NCBI GenBank assembly: GCA_026647215.1
Contig: JAPKHC010000053.1
Span: 1-20,858, forward strand
Direction of reading: 5' to 3'
Origin: F1-120-MAGs118 sp013360535
GTDB lineage: Bacteria > Planctomycetota > UBA1135 > GCA-002686595
Length of the DNA: 20,858 nt
In this document: positions 5,656 through 12,650 of the stretch, piece by piece
Layout: each line of letters begins with the position of its first letter
Numbering within the stretch: position 1 is the first letter of the stretch
Position numbers and translations under genes: made by a program
The notes under the pieces: model-generated
The model's input: only the letters and a program-made list of their open reading frames with translations
Told to the model about the DNA's origin: nothing
Database searches by the model: none

Positions 5656-7613
5656 GGTTCTTCCTCCCACGGCACGCCACTCGCGGCCGCGCGGTACCAC
5701 GCGGACGCGCGCGCCGGATCGAGCGGCAGGCCCTGTCCCGTCTCGTGCAACATGCCGAGCCGCAACATCGCCGCCACGTCGCCGCGGCGCGCCGCAGCGC
5801 GGTAGAGCTCCGCCGCCTGCTGCGTGTCGCGCGGCAACCCGTCGCCGCTCTCGTAACGCTGGCCGAGCGTCGTCAGGGCCGGCGCGTATCCGGCCTGCGC
5901 CGCCTGTCCGATCAGGAGCAACGCACGCCGCGCATCGCCGCCCTCGCGCTGCTCGACGTCGGCGAGCCGCGTGAGCGCCTCGCTCGAACCCGCCGCAGCG
6001 GCCTGACGCAGCTTGCGCACGCCTTCGGCGACCCGCGTCGGCAGCTCGAGCGCCTGATGCGCGAGCGCGAGGATCGCCTGCGCGTCGCCGTACTTCGCCG
6101 CGCGCTCCCAGTTCGTGCGCGCCGCCTCCAGGTCCCCCGCGAGCCGGTGCGCCTCGGCCAGCGTCGTGAACAACGGGCCGCGGTACTCCTCGGGAATCGT
6201 GGCGCCCAGCGGGCCGTCGAGCTGCGCCTGCAGCGACGAGACGACTTCGCTCGCGGGCACTCCGGCGCGCAACCTGCCGTACTCCCGCAGCGCAGCGGCA
6301 CCCGCCTGCAGCCACGGGCTGTCGACGGCGACTCCACTCGTCGCGTTGGCGAGCGTCTCGAGGCCGCCGCGCAGCTCTCCCCAGCGCAACTCGAGCGATT
6401 CGCGCACGGCGACGTCGGTCGTCTCGCCCGGCGCGAGCACGCGCCCGTCGACGACGAGCTTCCAGCCATCGCCGAGGGCGCTGCCGGTGCGCCCGGCCGC
6501 CGACACGACCTGCCCCGCGGGATCGAGGCGGATCAGGTCGCCCGCGTCTCCCGGATGTTGCCGTTTCCAGGCCGAATTCCACAGTTCCAGCGCCGCGCGC
6601 GCCGTCACCGGTGCGCCGCCCGTGTCGCCGCGCGCGAGCGCCTGCTCCATCGTCGCGCCCTCGGGCAGCGCGAGCCGCAACGGAACGCAGCGCGATTCGC
6701 CGTCGCGCTCGAGCGCGAGCAGGTCGAGCCCGGGCTCGTCGGCGAAGTGCACACGCATCGCGCCGAGCAGCGGCTCGTAGCGAATCTGGTCGGCGCCGCG
6801 CGTCAGCGAGTCCCAGAAGTCGGTGTCGGCGACCGACACGGCGAGCAGGATGGCCTGACTGCGCCCGGGCGGAATCGTGACACGATCGCGGTCGCGCGCG
6901 TCGAGCGGCACGGCGACGCCGAGCATGCGGTTGCCGGCGAGCACCGGCACTTCGGGCCGTTCGATCACGAGCGGCACCGTGCCGCCGTTGCGCAAGTGCA
7001 GCGAGAGCTGCAGGCGCGGGTTGCGCAGGATGCGCGTGAAGCGCTGGATGCGCAGGAGCCGCGTGCGGCGTTCGGCGAGCTCCTCGCGCGAGCGGCTCTC
7101 CTCGCGCTGCACGCGCCGCTGGATCGACGTCTCGTGCGTGTCGGTCGTCGTGTCCCGGCGCGAGTCGTCGCCGCCGAGCTTCACCCCGCTCGCCAGCGCA
7201 TCGAGCGGCCCGACACCGGACACGAGCCCTCCGAGCATGGCCAGCGGGTTGATCGAGAGCTGCATCCAGCCGGGTTCGGGCTGCACGCGCTCGACGGCGC
7301 GCAGCGTCGACTCGCCCGTGGTCTCCGCGAGCACCTCGACCGCCGCCTGCCGCGCCGACTCGATCTGCGTCTCGATTTCCTCGCTCGATTCCTCGACGAG
7401 GGTCACCTGTTCCTGATCGAGCTCCCACGACAAGGTCGGCGACTCGAGGCGATAGACGAAACGCTCGGAGCGGTTCGAGAGCAGCGGCTCGGGATCGAGC
7501 CCGTCGATCAGGCCATCGCCGTCGGTGTCGAGGTTGCGCGCGCCCTGCGCGAACGCCACCGGCGCAAGCAGCACGAGAGCGGCGAGGGCCGCACGCACTT
7601 CTTCGGGCTTCAT
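5652..7613 (-). CDS. Exported Sel1-repeat protein with a calcium-binding-type loop
   Basis: The product has 653 residues. Residues 1-22 form a signal peptide ending AFA/QG. LDTDGDGLIDGLDPEP (28-43) is a DxDxDG calcium loop of the kind found in thrombospondin type 3 and dockerin-like repeats, here single and just after the cleavage site. Two charged helical stretches follow (around 60-95 and 165-200, the latter rich in E/R). A central beta-rich region contains GNRMLGVAVPLDARDRDRV. The C-terminus holds four Sel1-like helical repeats at about 509-541, 542-574, 575-610 and 611-644; the last two are canonical (LGQRYESGDGLPRD, LGMLHETGQGLPLD). Sel1 repeats serve as protein-protein scaffolds. The start has GGAGGT 6 nt upstream and overlaps the preceding stop as ATGA. 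Function is unknown; a periplasmic scaffold is my inference. Confidence 0.85.
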   Translation of the reverse strand: MKPEEVRAALAALVLLAPVAFAQGARNLDTDGDGLIDGLDPEPLLSNRSERFVYRLESPTLSWELDQEQVTLVEESSEEIETQIESARQAAVEVLAETTGESTLRAVERVQPEPGWMQLSINPLAMLGGLVSGVGPLDALASGVKLGGDDSRRDTTTDTHETSIQRRVQREESRSREELAERRTRLLRIQRFTRILRNPRLQLSLHLRNGGTVPLVIERPEVPVLAGNRMLGVAVPLDARDRDRVTIPPGRSQAILLAVSVADTDFWDSLTRGADQIRYEPLLGAMRVHFADEPGLDLLALERDGESRCVPLRLALPEGATMEQALARGDTGGAPVTARAALELWNSAWKRQHPGDAGDLIRLDPAGQVVSAAGRTGSALGDGWKLVVDGRVLAPGETTDVAVRESLELRWGELRGGLETLANATSGVAVDSPWLQAGAAALREYGRLRAGVPASEVVSSLQAQLDGPLGATIPEEYRGPLFTTLAEAHRLAGDLEAARTNWERAAKYGDAQAILALAHQALELPTRVAEGVRKLRQAAAAGSSEALTRLADVEQREGGDARRALLLIGQAAQAGYAPALTTLGQRYESGDGLPRDTQQAAELYRAAARRGDVAAMLRLGMLHETGQGLPLDPARASAWYRAAASGVPWEEEP

Positions 7614-9451
7614 CGTCGCACCTCCACCGCTTCCGGTACGCTCTCGCTCTCCAGTCCGAGGTCGACGACCTGCACCGCGTACAGGCCGCGTGCGTCGACA
7701 CCCGCCGCGGCGAGCCCGACCGTCGCATCCCCGGACTTCCCCGGCCGCAGGATCGCGACGCCGCCGGCCGCGCTGCGCCGCGAGCTGCCCGGCACGTCGA
7801 GGATCAGGTCGGGAGTCGAGTCCGCGCCAGCGAGGATGCGGTACACGTGCCCCGCTTCCATCGGGACGCGCAGCCAGTCGACGCGCGTGCCCGACGGCAG
7901 GCGCTCGTCCTCGTCGCTCCACTCACCCTGCGTCGCGAGCACGATGCGTCCGGGCGTCGAGAGCCACTGCAGTTCCGCGAGGTCGAGCGCCACGCCCTCG
8001 CCGACGGGCTGCGCCTCGAAGCCGCGGATCGACACGCACGCGATCGCACCGGGTTCGGCGCCGGCGGCGGTGATGAGCACCTCGACCTCGCCGTCGCGCG
8101 TCGCGAGCCCTTCCGTGGTCGCGAGCATGCTGAAGCCCGTCGGATCCGTGCATTGCGCGAGGATTCCGGCCCCGCGCATCGCGACCTGCGGCGACGCGCC
8201 GCCACCGTGCACGACGATCGACGCACGCGCTCCGGCCTTGACCGAGCCGCGCAGGATCGCCGGCAACGGCAGGAACAGCGCTCGACCGCCGCTCCACTCC
8301 GTCGCGCGCTTGCCGACGGGCGCCGAGACGTGGAACGCGATCGGACCGTTGGCGCCACGCGACTCGAGCCACACTCCCGGCTCGCCCTCGAGCAGGGTCA
8401 GCGTGTAGCTCTGCTGGCTCTGCGGCGTCACCTGCACGGGAAACTCGACGCCGGCCACGCTGCGGATCACGTACTGGGCCTCCGTCTCCGCCGAGGCGAA
8501 GAGCAGCTGCGCCGGCTTCTGCGCCGGAATCGGCACGAACACCGCGGGATCCTTCGGCACGAGCCAGAGGTCGGGGCGATGCCACAGCACGACACTGCGC
8601 TCGTCGCCGTCGCGCTCGGGCCCGAACCACGCGATATTCTCGGGAAAAAGGCCCTCTTCGTCGATGCGCGAGGCCTCGACGCGACAGGTCGCGCGCGCGC
8701 GGAAGTCCGCGGTGTCCGCGATGCACCAGAAGACGTACAGGCCGTCGCGCGGCGCGACGAAGCTCTGGCGCGAGTCGCACATTCGACCGGGGTCGGCGAA
8801 CTCCTCGTCGAGCGCGTGCTCGGTCCAGTCGTCCTGCAGCTGCGCGCGCAGGCCGTTCTGCGCCGGGACGACGACACGCACGTCGGTCGTGTCGCTGTCG
8901 ACGCTGACGCGATAGCGCGTACCCGCGCGCAGCATCGCCGTCACCGGCGCGGCGCAGCGAGGCCCGGCGAGCGTCGGCAGCGTGAACGACGGATGCAGCT
9001 CGAGCTGCTGCTCGCTGTGCATCCTCCAGCGCGGCCGCGGCCGCACCGGATGCACGGACACCGTGTAGAGCGCGCCTTCGTCCTCGGCGCGCGCGCTGAC
9101 GAGCATCCGCACGCGCGTCCCCTTGCGCGCCGAGAGTCGCGCGCAGTTGACCACGGTGTACAGGACGCCGTTCTCCGGCTCGTTCGCGTCCTCGCCCTCG
9201 GGAATCTGCAGCGTGACGTACGGACTCGTCTCGGCGCTCCCCAGCCGCAGGAGCCACTCCCCCGGCGGTAGGCTGAAGTCGTGGAAGGCCTCGCCTCCCG
9301 CCGGCACTCGCGCGACGATCGGCGCCACGGGACAGGCCATCGTCGGCGTCGAGAGCTGCGGCAGCGGCGGCTTCGAGGGCTCGCTCGCGCCCTGCTCCTG
9401 CGGAAGAAGCGCGAACGCGCTCGCGAGCACGAAAGGGAGGGGCCAGGGCAT
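7610..9451 (-). CDS. Large exported protein of repeated PPC-like modules, first gene of the exported operon
   Basis: The product has 613 residues with an N-terminal hydrophobic signal (PLPFVLASAFALL, about 5-17). The body seems to be about five beta-rich modules of roughly 90-120 residues, each with a pattern like the pre-peptidase C-terminal domain: a 'fxxxlxaGxxyxvxv' strand pair followed by a closing strand. Examples are GEAFHDFSLPPGEWLLRLGS and GALYTVSVHPV in the first, RAGTRYRVSVDSD with GLYVFWCIAD in the second, and VDWLRVPMEAGHVYRILAG with ARGLYAVQVVDLG in the last. Several cysteines suggest disulfides outside the cytoplasm. No enzyme domain is visible. It precedes the Sel1 protein with an ATGA overlap. 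The start was chosen for the signal peptide. Function unknown. Confidence 0.8.
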   Translation of the reverse strand: MPWPLPFVLASAFALLPQEQGASEPSKPPLPQLSTPTMACPVAPIVARVPAGGEAFHDFSLPPGEWLLRLGSAETSPYVTLQIPEGEDANEPENGVLYTVVNCARLSARKGTRVRMLVSARAEDEGALYTVSVHPVRPRPRWRMHSEQQLELHPSFTLPTLAGPRCAAPVTAMLRAGTRYRVSVDSDTTDVRVVVPAQNGLRAQLQDDWTEHALDEEFADPGRMCDSRQSFVAPRDGLYVFWCIADTADFRARATCRVEASRIDEEGLFPENIAWFGPERDGDERSVVLWHRPDLWLVPKDPAVFVPIPAQKPAQLLFASAETEAQYVIRSVAGVEFPVQVTPQSQQSYTLTLLEGEPGVWLESRGANGPIAFHVSAPVGKRATEWSGGRALFLPLPAILRGSVKAGARASIVVHGGGASPQVAMRGAGILAQCTDPTGFSMLATTEGLATRDGEVEVLITAAGAEPGAIACVSIRGFEAQPVGEGVALDLAELQWLSTPGRIVLATQGEWSDEDERLPSGTRVDWLRVPMEAGHVYRILAGADSTPDLILDVPGSSRRSAAGGVAILRPGKSGDATVGLAAAGVDARGLYAVQVVDLGLESESVPEAVEVRR

Positions 9452-9484
9452 CGGGGGGTGGACCTGAGGGGGCCGGGGCCTGCC

Positions 9485-9490
9485 ATCCTA
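9485..9490 (-). promoter_or_regulatory. -10-like box TAGGAT before the exported operon
   Basis: TAGGAT on the minus strand lies 33 nt before the ATG at 9451, within GCGGCTAGGAT, similar to boxes near other starts here. It would give a leader of about 26 nt containing a weak AGG. It lies in the 74-bp gap after the bestrophin gene, so the exported operon could have its own promoter or be read through from 10470. Confidence 0.3.
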
Positions 9491-9525
9491 GCCGCGCGTT
9501 CCGCCGCGAGGCCGCGGACGGGCGT

Positions 9526-10470
9526 TCAATCGAGGATCTCGTCCTGCGGCTCGAGCGGAGGCGGCAAATCCTTCTCGCCGAGGCGCTGGCGCAGCTGGAG
9601 CTCGATGTTGCGGCAGATCGAGCGCAGCGCGAGGTCGTTGGGGTCGCGCCCGAACGGCATCTCGATCTCGTCGCCGACCGCATCGAGCCCGAAGAACGCG
9701 TAGGCCACGATCGTCACGACGAACGGCGTGTAGATGCCGACCGAGTCGACGACGCCGAACGGCAAGGCGTAGCAGTAGCCCGCCGTGATGCGGTGGATCA
9801 GCGTCGTGTACGAGAACGGCAGCGGCGTCGACTTGATGCGCTCGCAGCCGCCTTGCACGTCGGTCAGTTCCTTGAGCGAGCCCTCGAGCACGGCGAGGTG
9901 CTGCGGATGGATCCAGCCGCGTCGCCAGGCCTCGCGCAGGAGCTCGGCGGAGCCCTGCGAGAGCGCGAACGGGCGGTTGGCCTCGGCCCGCAATTGCACG
10001 ATTTCCGCGGGAGAAAGGAGCTTTTCGAGCTCCGCCTCGTCCCGCTCGTCGCGCAGCGAGTGCCGCAGCGCGTGCGCGAACGCGATGGTGCGGTACACGA
10101 GCTTCCGGCGCAGCTCGGCGAGCTCGCGCTCGTCCGGCCGCTCGCCACCCGGCTGCTGGCCGACGAGCGTCAGCACCTGCCGCGTGAACGTGCGCGACGT
10201 GTTGACGAGCGCGCCCCACAGCTTGCGCCCTTCCCACCAGCGGTCGTAGCTCGCGTTGTTGCGAAAGCCGAGGAAGATGCCGAGCGCGATGCCGACCAGC
10301 GTGAACGGCAGCGGCGTCAGGTTCGGATGCCAGTCGTGGCGTTCCTCGAGGATCGTCACGAACACGGCGACGACGGCCACGGCCGCGAGCCGGAAGCGCG
10401 TGCGCTCGAGCTCGGTGCCGCGGTAGCGGAACACGAGGTGCCACCAGCTGCGTCGTTCGGGGACGATCAT
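9526..10470 (-). CDS. Bestrophin-family ion channel protein
   Basis: The product has 314 residues, normal for bacterial bestrophin-like (YneE/UPF0187) proteins, which form pentameric anion- or cation-conducting channels in the inner membrane. The hallmark GFRNNASYDRWWEGRKLWG lies at 68-86 after two hydrophobic segments (about 28-44 and 51-68). A long soluble helical region (about 95-215) precedes two further membrane segments (about 219-237 and 245-263). The conserved EIEMPFGRDPNDL (268-280) closes the core. All key family segments are intact. The start at 10470 fits the family N-terminus (RSWWHLVFRYRGTEL); only a weak GGA precedes it. It diverges from a sodium:solute symporter gene and lies 74 bp upstream of the exported operon. 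Confidence 0.92.
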   Translation of the reverse strand: MIVPERRSWWHLVFRYRGTELERTRFRLAAVAVVAVFVTILEERHDWHPNLTPLPFTLVGIALGIFLGFRNNASYDRWWEGRKLWGALVNTSRTFTRQVLTLVGQQPGGERPDERELAELRRKLVYRTIAFAHALRHSLRDERDEAELEKLLSPAEIVQLRAEANRPFALSQGSAELLREAWRRGWIHPQHLAVLEGSLKELTDVQGGCERIKSTPLPFSYTTLIHRITAGYCYALPFGVVDSVGIYTPFVVTIVAYAFFGLDAVGDEIEMPFGRDPNDLALRSICRNIELQLRQRLGEKDLPPPLEPQDEILD

Positions 10471-10489
10471 GATCGAATCCGTGGGCGCA

Positions 10490-10555
10490 GGGTGTAGCAC
10501 GACCTGCAGGGCAGCGCACGCGCGGTGGACGCTCGCCCACCCGGCTGCTACACCC
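10490..10555. promoter_or_regulatory. Divergent promoter/operator region with a 10-bp inverted repeat
   Basis: GGGTGTAGCA (10490-10499) and TGCTACACCC (10546-10555) are perfect inverted arms 46 nt apart. Read outward on each strand, each arm gives TGCTACACC, which looks like an extended -10 (TGN plus TACACC). On the plus strand TGGACG (10526-10531) sits 17 nt before TACACC, and the GTG start follows after only 8 nt, giving a near-leaderless mRNA for the symporter. On the minus strand the box lies 20 nt before the bestrophin ATG. The repeat may be paired promoters, a dimer binding site, or both. Confidence 0.4.
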
Positions 10556-10562
10556 GCGCGCG

Positions 10563-11933
10563 GTGACTCCGCTGCTCCTCGGCATCGCGGCCTACATCGC
10601 GCTGCAGCTCGCGATCGGGATCGTCGTGTCGCGCCGCGTGCGCAACGAGGACGACTACCTCGTCGCGGGCCGCAGCATGGGCTACGTGCTGTCGACGTTC
10701 TCGATCTTCGCGACGTGGTTCGGCGCGGAGGCGTGCTCCGACGCGGCGGGAACGGTGTACGAGAGCGGCCTGGGCTGGACGTCGACCGAACCCTACGCCT
10801 ACGGCGTCGCCCTCGCGCTCGCGGGCGTCTGGCTCGCCGCGCCACTGTGGTCGAAGCGCCTGACGACGCTCGCCGACCTGTTCCGCGAGCGCTTTTCGCC
10901 GGGGGTCGAGAGCTTCTCCGCCGTGCTGCTCATCCCGACCTCGCTCTTCTGGGCCGCCGCGCAAGTGCGCGTGTTCGGCCACGTGATCGCAGGCGCGTCC
11001 GAGCTCGACCACGACGCCGCGATGGCCGTCGCGACCGGCGTCGTGATCGTCTACACCACTTTCGGCGGCATGCTCGCCGACGCGATCACCGACGTCGTGC
11101 AGGGCCTCGCGCTGATCGTCGGCCTCGTGGTGCTGCTGTTCGGCGTCCTGGCCGAGTTCGGCGGCGCCGTGGGAGCCCTCGAGCACGTCGATCCGGCGCG
11201 CCTCGACTTCGCGGCGCCGGCGCCCGAAGCGTGGCTCGGGATCGCCGAGGCGTGGACGTTGCCGATCGCGGGCTCGCTCGTCGCGCAGGAGCTGATCGCG
11301 CGCCTGAGCTCGACCCGCTCCGGAGTCGTCGCGCGCCGTTCGGCGGCGCTCGCCGGCGTGATCTACGCGCTCGTCGGCTCGATTCCGGTCGTGATCGGTC
11401 TCGTCGGGCCCGCACTGCTCCCCGACCTCGCCGAACCCGACCAGCTGCTGCCCGAGCTCGCCCGCACGCGCCTGTCGACGCTCGGCTACACGCTCTTCGC
11501 CGGCGCCCTCGTCTCCGCGATCCTCTCGACCGTCGACAGCGCGCTGCTCGTGTCGTCCTCGCTCTTCAGTCACAACCTCGTCGGCCGACTGCGGCCCAAG
11601 CTCGACGACCGCGGCAAGCTGCGGGTCGCCCGCGCCTGCACGGTCGGCTTCGGCCTGCTGGCGTTCGTCTTCGCGCTCTGGGCCGACTCGGTCGGCGACC
11701 TGATCGAGCTCACCAACGGCTTCGGCAGCGCCGGCGTGTTCGTGCTGCTCGTCTTCGGCCTGTTCACGCGCTTTGGCGGAGCGGCGAGCGCCCTCGCCGC
11801 GCTGATCGCGGGCGCGGCGACCTTCTCGCTCGGTTACGCACGCGCTTGGGACTACCCGTACCTGACGGCGCTCGGCGCCTCGTTGCTTGCCTACGTGGCC
11901 CTCGTGCGAGTTCGCGCTCCCGGTGCCGCGTGA
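10563..11933 (+). CDS. Sodium:solute symporter family (SSS) transporter
   Basis: The product has 456 residues with about 12-13 hydrophobic segments throughout, typical of the SSS/LeuT-fold family that couples sodium entry to uptake of sugars, amino acids, carboxylates or similar solutes across the inner membrane. Family signatures are DYLVAGRSMGYVLSTFSIFATWF-like sequence at 31-53, YTTFGGMLADAITDVVQ (164-180), and SAILSTVDSALLVSSSL (318-334), which carries the Ser/Thr residues of the sodium site region. The soluble loop LRPKLDDRGKLRVAR is also family-like. The start is GTG at 10563, without a Shine-Dalgarno but 8 nt after a -10-like box. The substrate cannot be told from sequence, and no catabolic gene lies nearby. 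Confidence 0.9.
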   Translation: MTPLLLGIAAYIALQLAIGIVVSRRVRNEDDYLVAGRSMGYVLSTFSIFATWFGAEACSDAAGTVYESGLGWTSTEPYAYGVALALAGVWLAAPLWSKRLTTLADLFRERFSPGVESFSAVLLIPTSLFWAAAQVRVFGHVIAGASELDHDAAMAVATGVVIVYTTFGGMLADAITDVVQGLALIVGLVVLLFGVLAEFGGAVGALEHVDPARLDFAAPAPEAWLGIAEAWTLPIAGSLVAQELIARLSSTRSGVVARRSAALAGVIYALVGSIPVVIGLVGPALLPDLAEPDQLLPELARTRLSTLGYTLFAGALVSAILSTVDSALLVSSSLFSHNLVGRLRPKLDDRGKLRVARACTVGFGLLAFVFALWADSVGDLIELTNGFGSAGVFVLLVFGLFTRFGGAASALAALIAGAATFSLGYARAWDYPYLTALGASLLAYVALVRVRAPGAA

Positions 11934-11939
11934 ACGAAC

Positions 11940-11977
11940 GAGCCGCCCCGCCACACCCATCGGCGGCGGGACGGCTC
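11940..11977. terminator. Bidirectional terminator-like hairpin between symporter and hsp20
   Basis: GAGCCGCCCCGCC (11940-11952) pairs with GGCGGGACGGCTC (11965-11977), a 13-bp stem with one mismatch and a 12-nt loop. It lies 7 nt after the symporter stop and 16 nt beyond the convergent Hsp20 stop. The T-richer side (GTTCGTTC) follows on the minus strand. Confidence 0.55.
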
Positions 11978-11992
11978 GGGTCCAGACAACGC

Positions 11993-12439
11993 TCAGCCGT
12001 TGCGGATCTCGATCTTGCGCGGCTGGGCGGACTGCTGCTTCTTGAGCGTGACCGTCAGCACGCCGTGGCGGTGCTCGGCGCTCACGCCGGCGTCGTCGAG
12101 CGACACCGAGAAGCGGAACTGGCGGCGGAACTTGCCGCAGGTGCGCTCCCGCAGGCGGGCGAGCTCCTTCTCGGCGAGCGAGGGCTCGCGCTTCTCGCCC
12201 TGGATGGTCAGCACGCCCTCGTGCAGCGTGATCTCGACGTCGGCCGGATCGACGCCCGGCAGCTCCATGCGCAGCTCGAAGGCGTCCTCGCGCTCGACGA
12301 CGTCGACCGGCAGGACCAGCTTCGAGGCCGCCTGCGGGGCGAAAAGCTGCTGGAAGACCTGATCCATCTCGGCGAAGGGCCAGGCGAGGGTCTGCGGGGC
12401 GGGGCGGTGGGTGCGTTCGTTCCAGTGGATGGGTTGCAT
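11993..12439 (-). CDS. Hsp20/alpha-crystallin small heat shock protein
   Basis: The product has 148 residues. The alpha-crystallin domain spans about 42-135, with ELPGVDPADVEITLHEGVL (59-77), the GEKRE strand end (81-85), RQFRFSVSLDD (106-116) and the conserved A-x-x-x-x-GVLTVTLKK (121-134). The tail carries an I-x-I anchor (IEI, 143-145) used for oligomer assembly. Small heat shock proteins hold unfolding proteins in the cytoplasm in an ATP-independent way. The start at 12439 has AGGAG 10 nt upstream. Longer in-frame starts add unrelated basic residues. The 211-bp upstream region holds two inverted repeats and a CTTGAAA element, suggesting heat or stress control. Confidence 0.95.
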   Translation of the reverse strand: MQPIHWNERTHRPAPQTLAWPFAEMDQVFQQLFAPQAASKLVLPVDVVEREDAFELRMELPGVDPADVEITLHEGVLTIQGEKREPSLAEKELARLRERTCGKFRRQFRFSVSLDDAGVSAEHRHGVLTVTLKKQQSAQPRKIEIRNG

Positions 12440-12517
12440 GGCTTGTTGGCTCCTAGAGGTCCGGGGCGCGCAACTGCTGCGCGTCGCGGACGGGAGCCCC
12501 GAAGCAACGCCCGTACC

Positions 12518-12583
12518 AACCGCACGGATCGCCACAAGACCTTTCAAGCCAAAGACTTGCGATGACGCGAGGCCCGTGCGGTT
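12518..12583. promoter_or_regulatory. Inverted repeat flanking CTTGAAA upstream of hsp20
   Basis: AACCGCACGG (12518-12527) and CCGTGCGGTT (12574-12583) are perfect 10-bp inverted arms with a 46-nt spacer. Inside, the minus strand has CTTGAAA (12542-12548), identical to the -35 element of sigma-32 heat shock promoters. The region 14 nt further on (CCGTGCGG) only poorly matches the sigma-32 -10 (CCCCATNT), so the promoter call is weak. The arms could be an operator or pair in RNA. It is not CIRCE. Confidence 0.3.
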
Positions 12584-12586
12584 AGC

Positions 12587-12618
12587 GCCATTTTGGCAGC
12601 GCGCACCGCCAGAATGGC
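12587..12618 (-). terminator. Hairpin after the S10 peptidase gene
   Basis: GCCATTTTGGC (12587-12597) pairs with GCCAGAATGGC (12608-12618) over 11 bp with one G-U-type pair and a 10-nt loop. It starts 32 nt beyond the peptidase stop at 12651 and directly precedes the hsp20 upstream repeat. No U tract, so a terminator is likely but not certain. Confidence 0.45.
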
Positions 12619-12650
12619 CCCACGCTCGCCAAATCGGCAGCCCTCGGCGC

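Noticed and set aside
4942..7728. A single open frame of more than 900 codons on the minus strand
   Set aside because: Only its last 237 codons (the PPC lipoprotein) look like protein. The upstream part is an Arg/Ala-rich shadow of the Sel1-repeat gene read in another frame, whose own signal peptide and ribosome-binding site mark the true genes.
5745..8408. An 887-codon open frame on the plus strand
   Set aside because: It is antisense to the exported operon, rich in Arg, Ala and Glu as expected from GC-rich codon bias, and has no family motif.
12518..12583. CIRCE operator upstream of hsp20
   Set aside because: The inverted repeat does not contain TTAGCACTC/GAGTGCTAA, and its spacer is 46 nt rather than 9.
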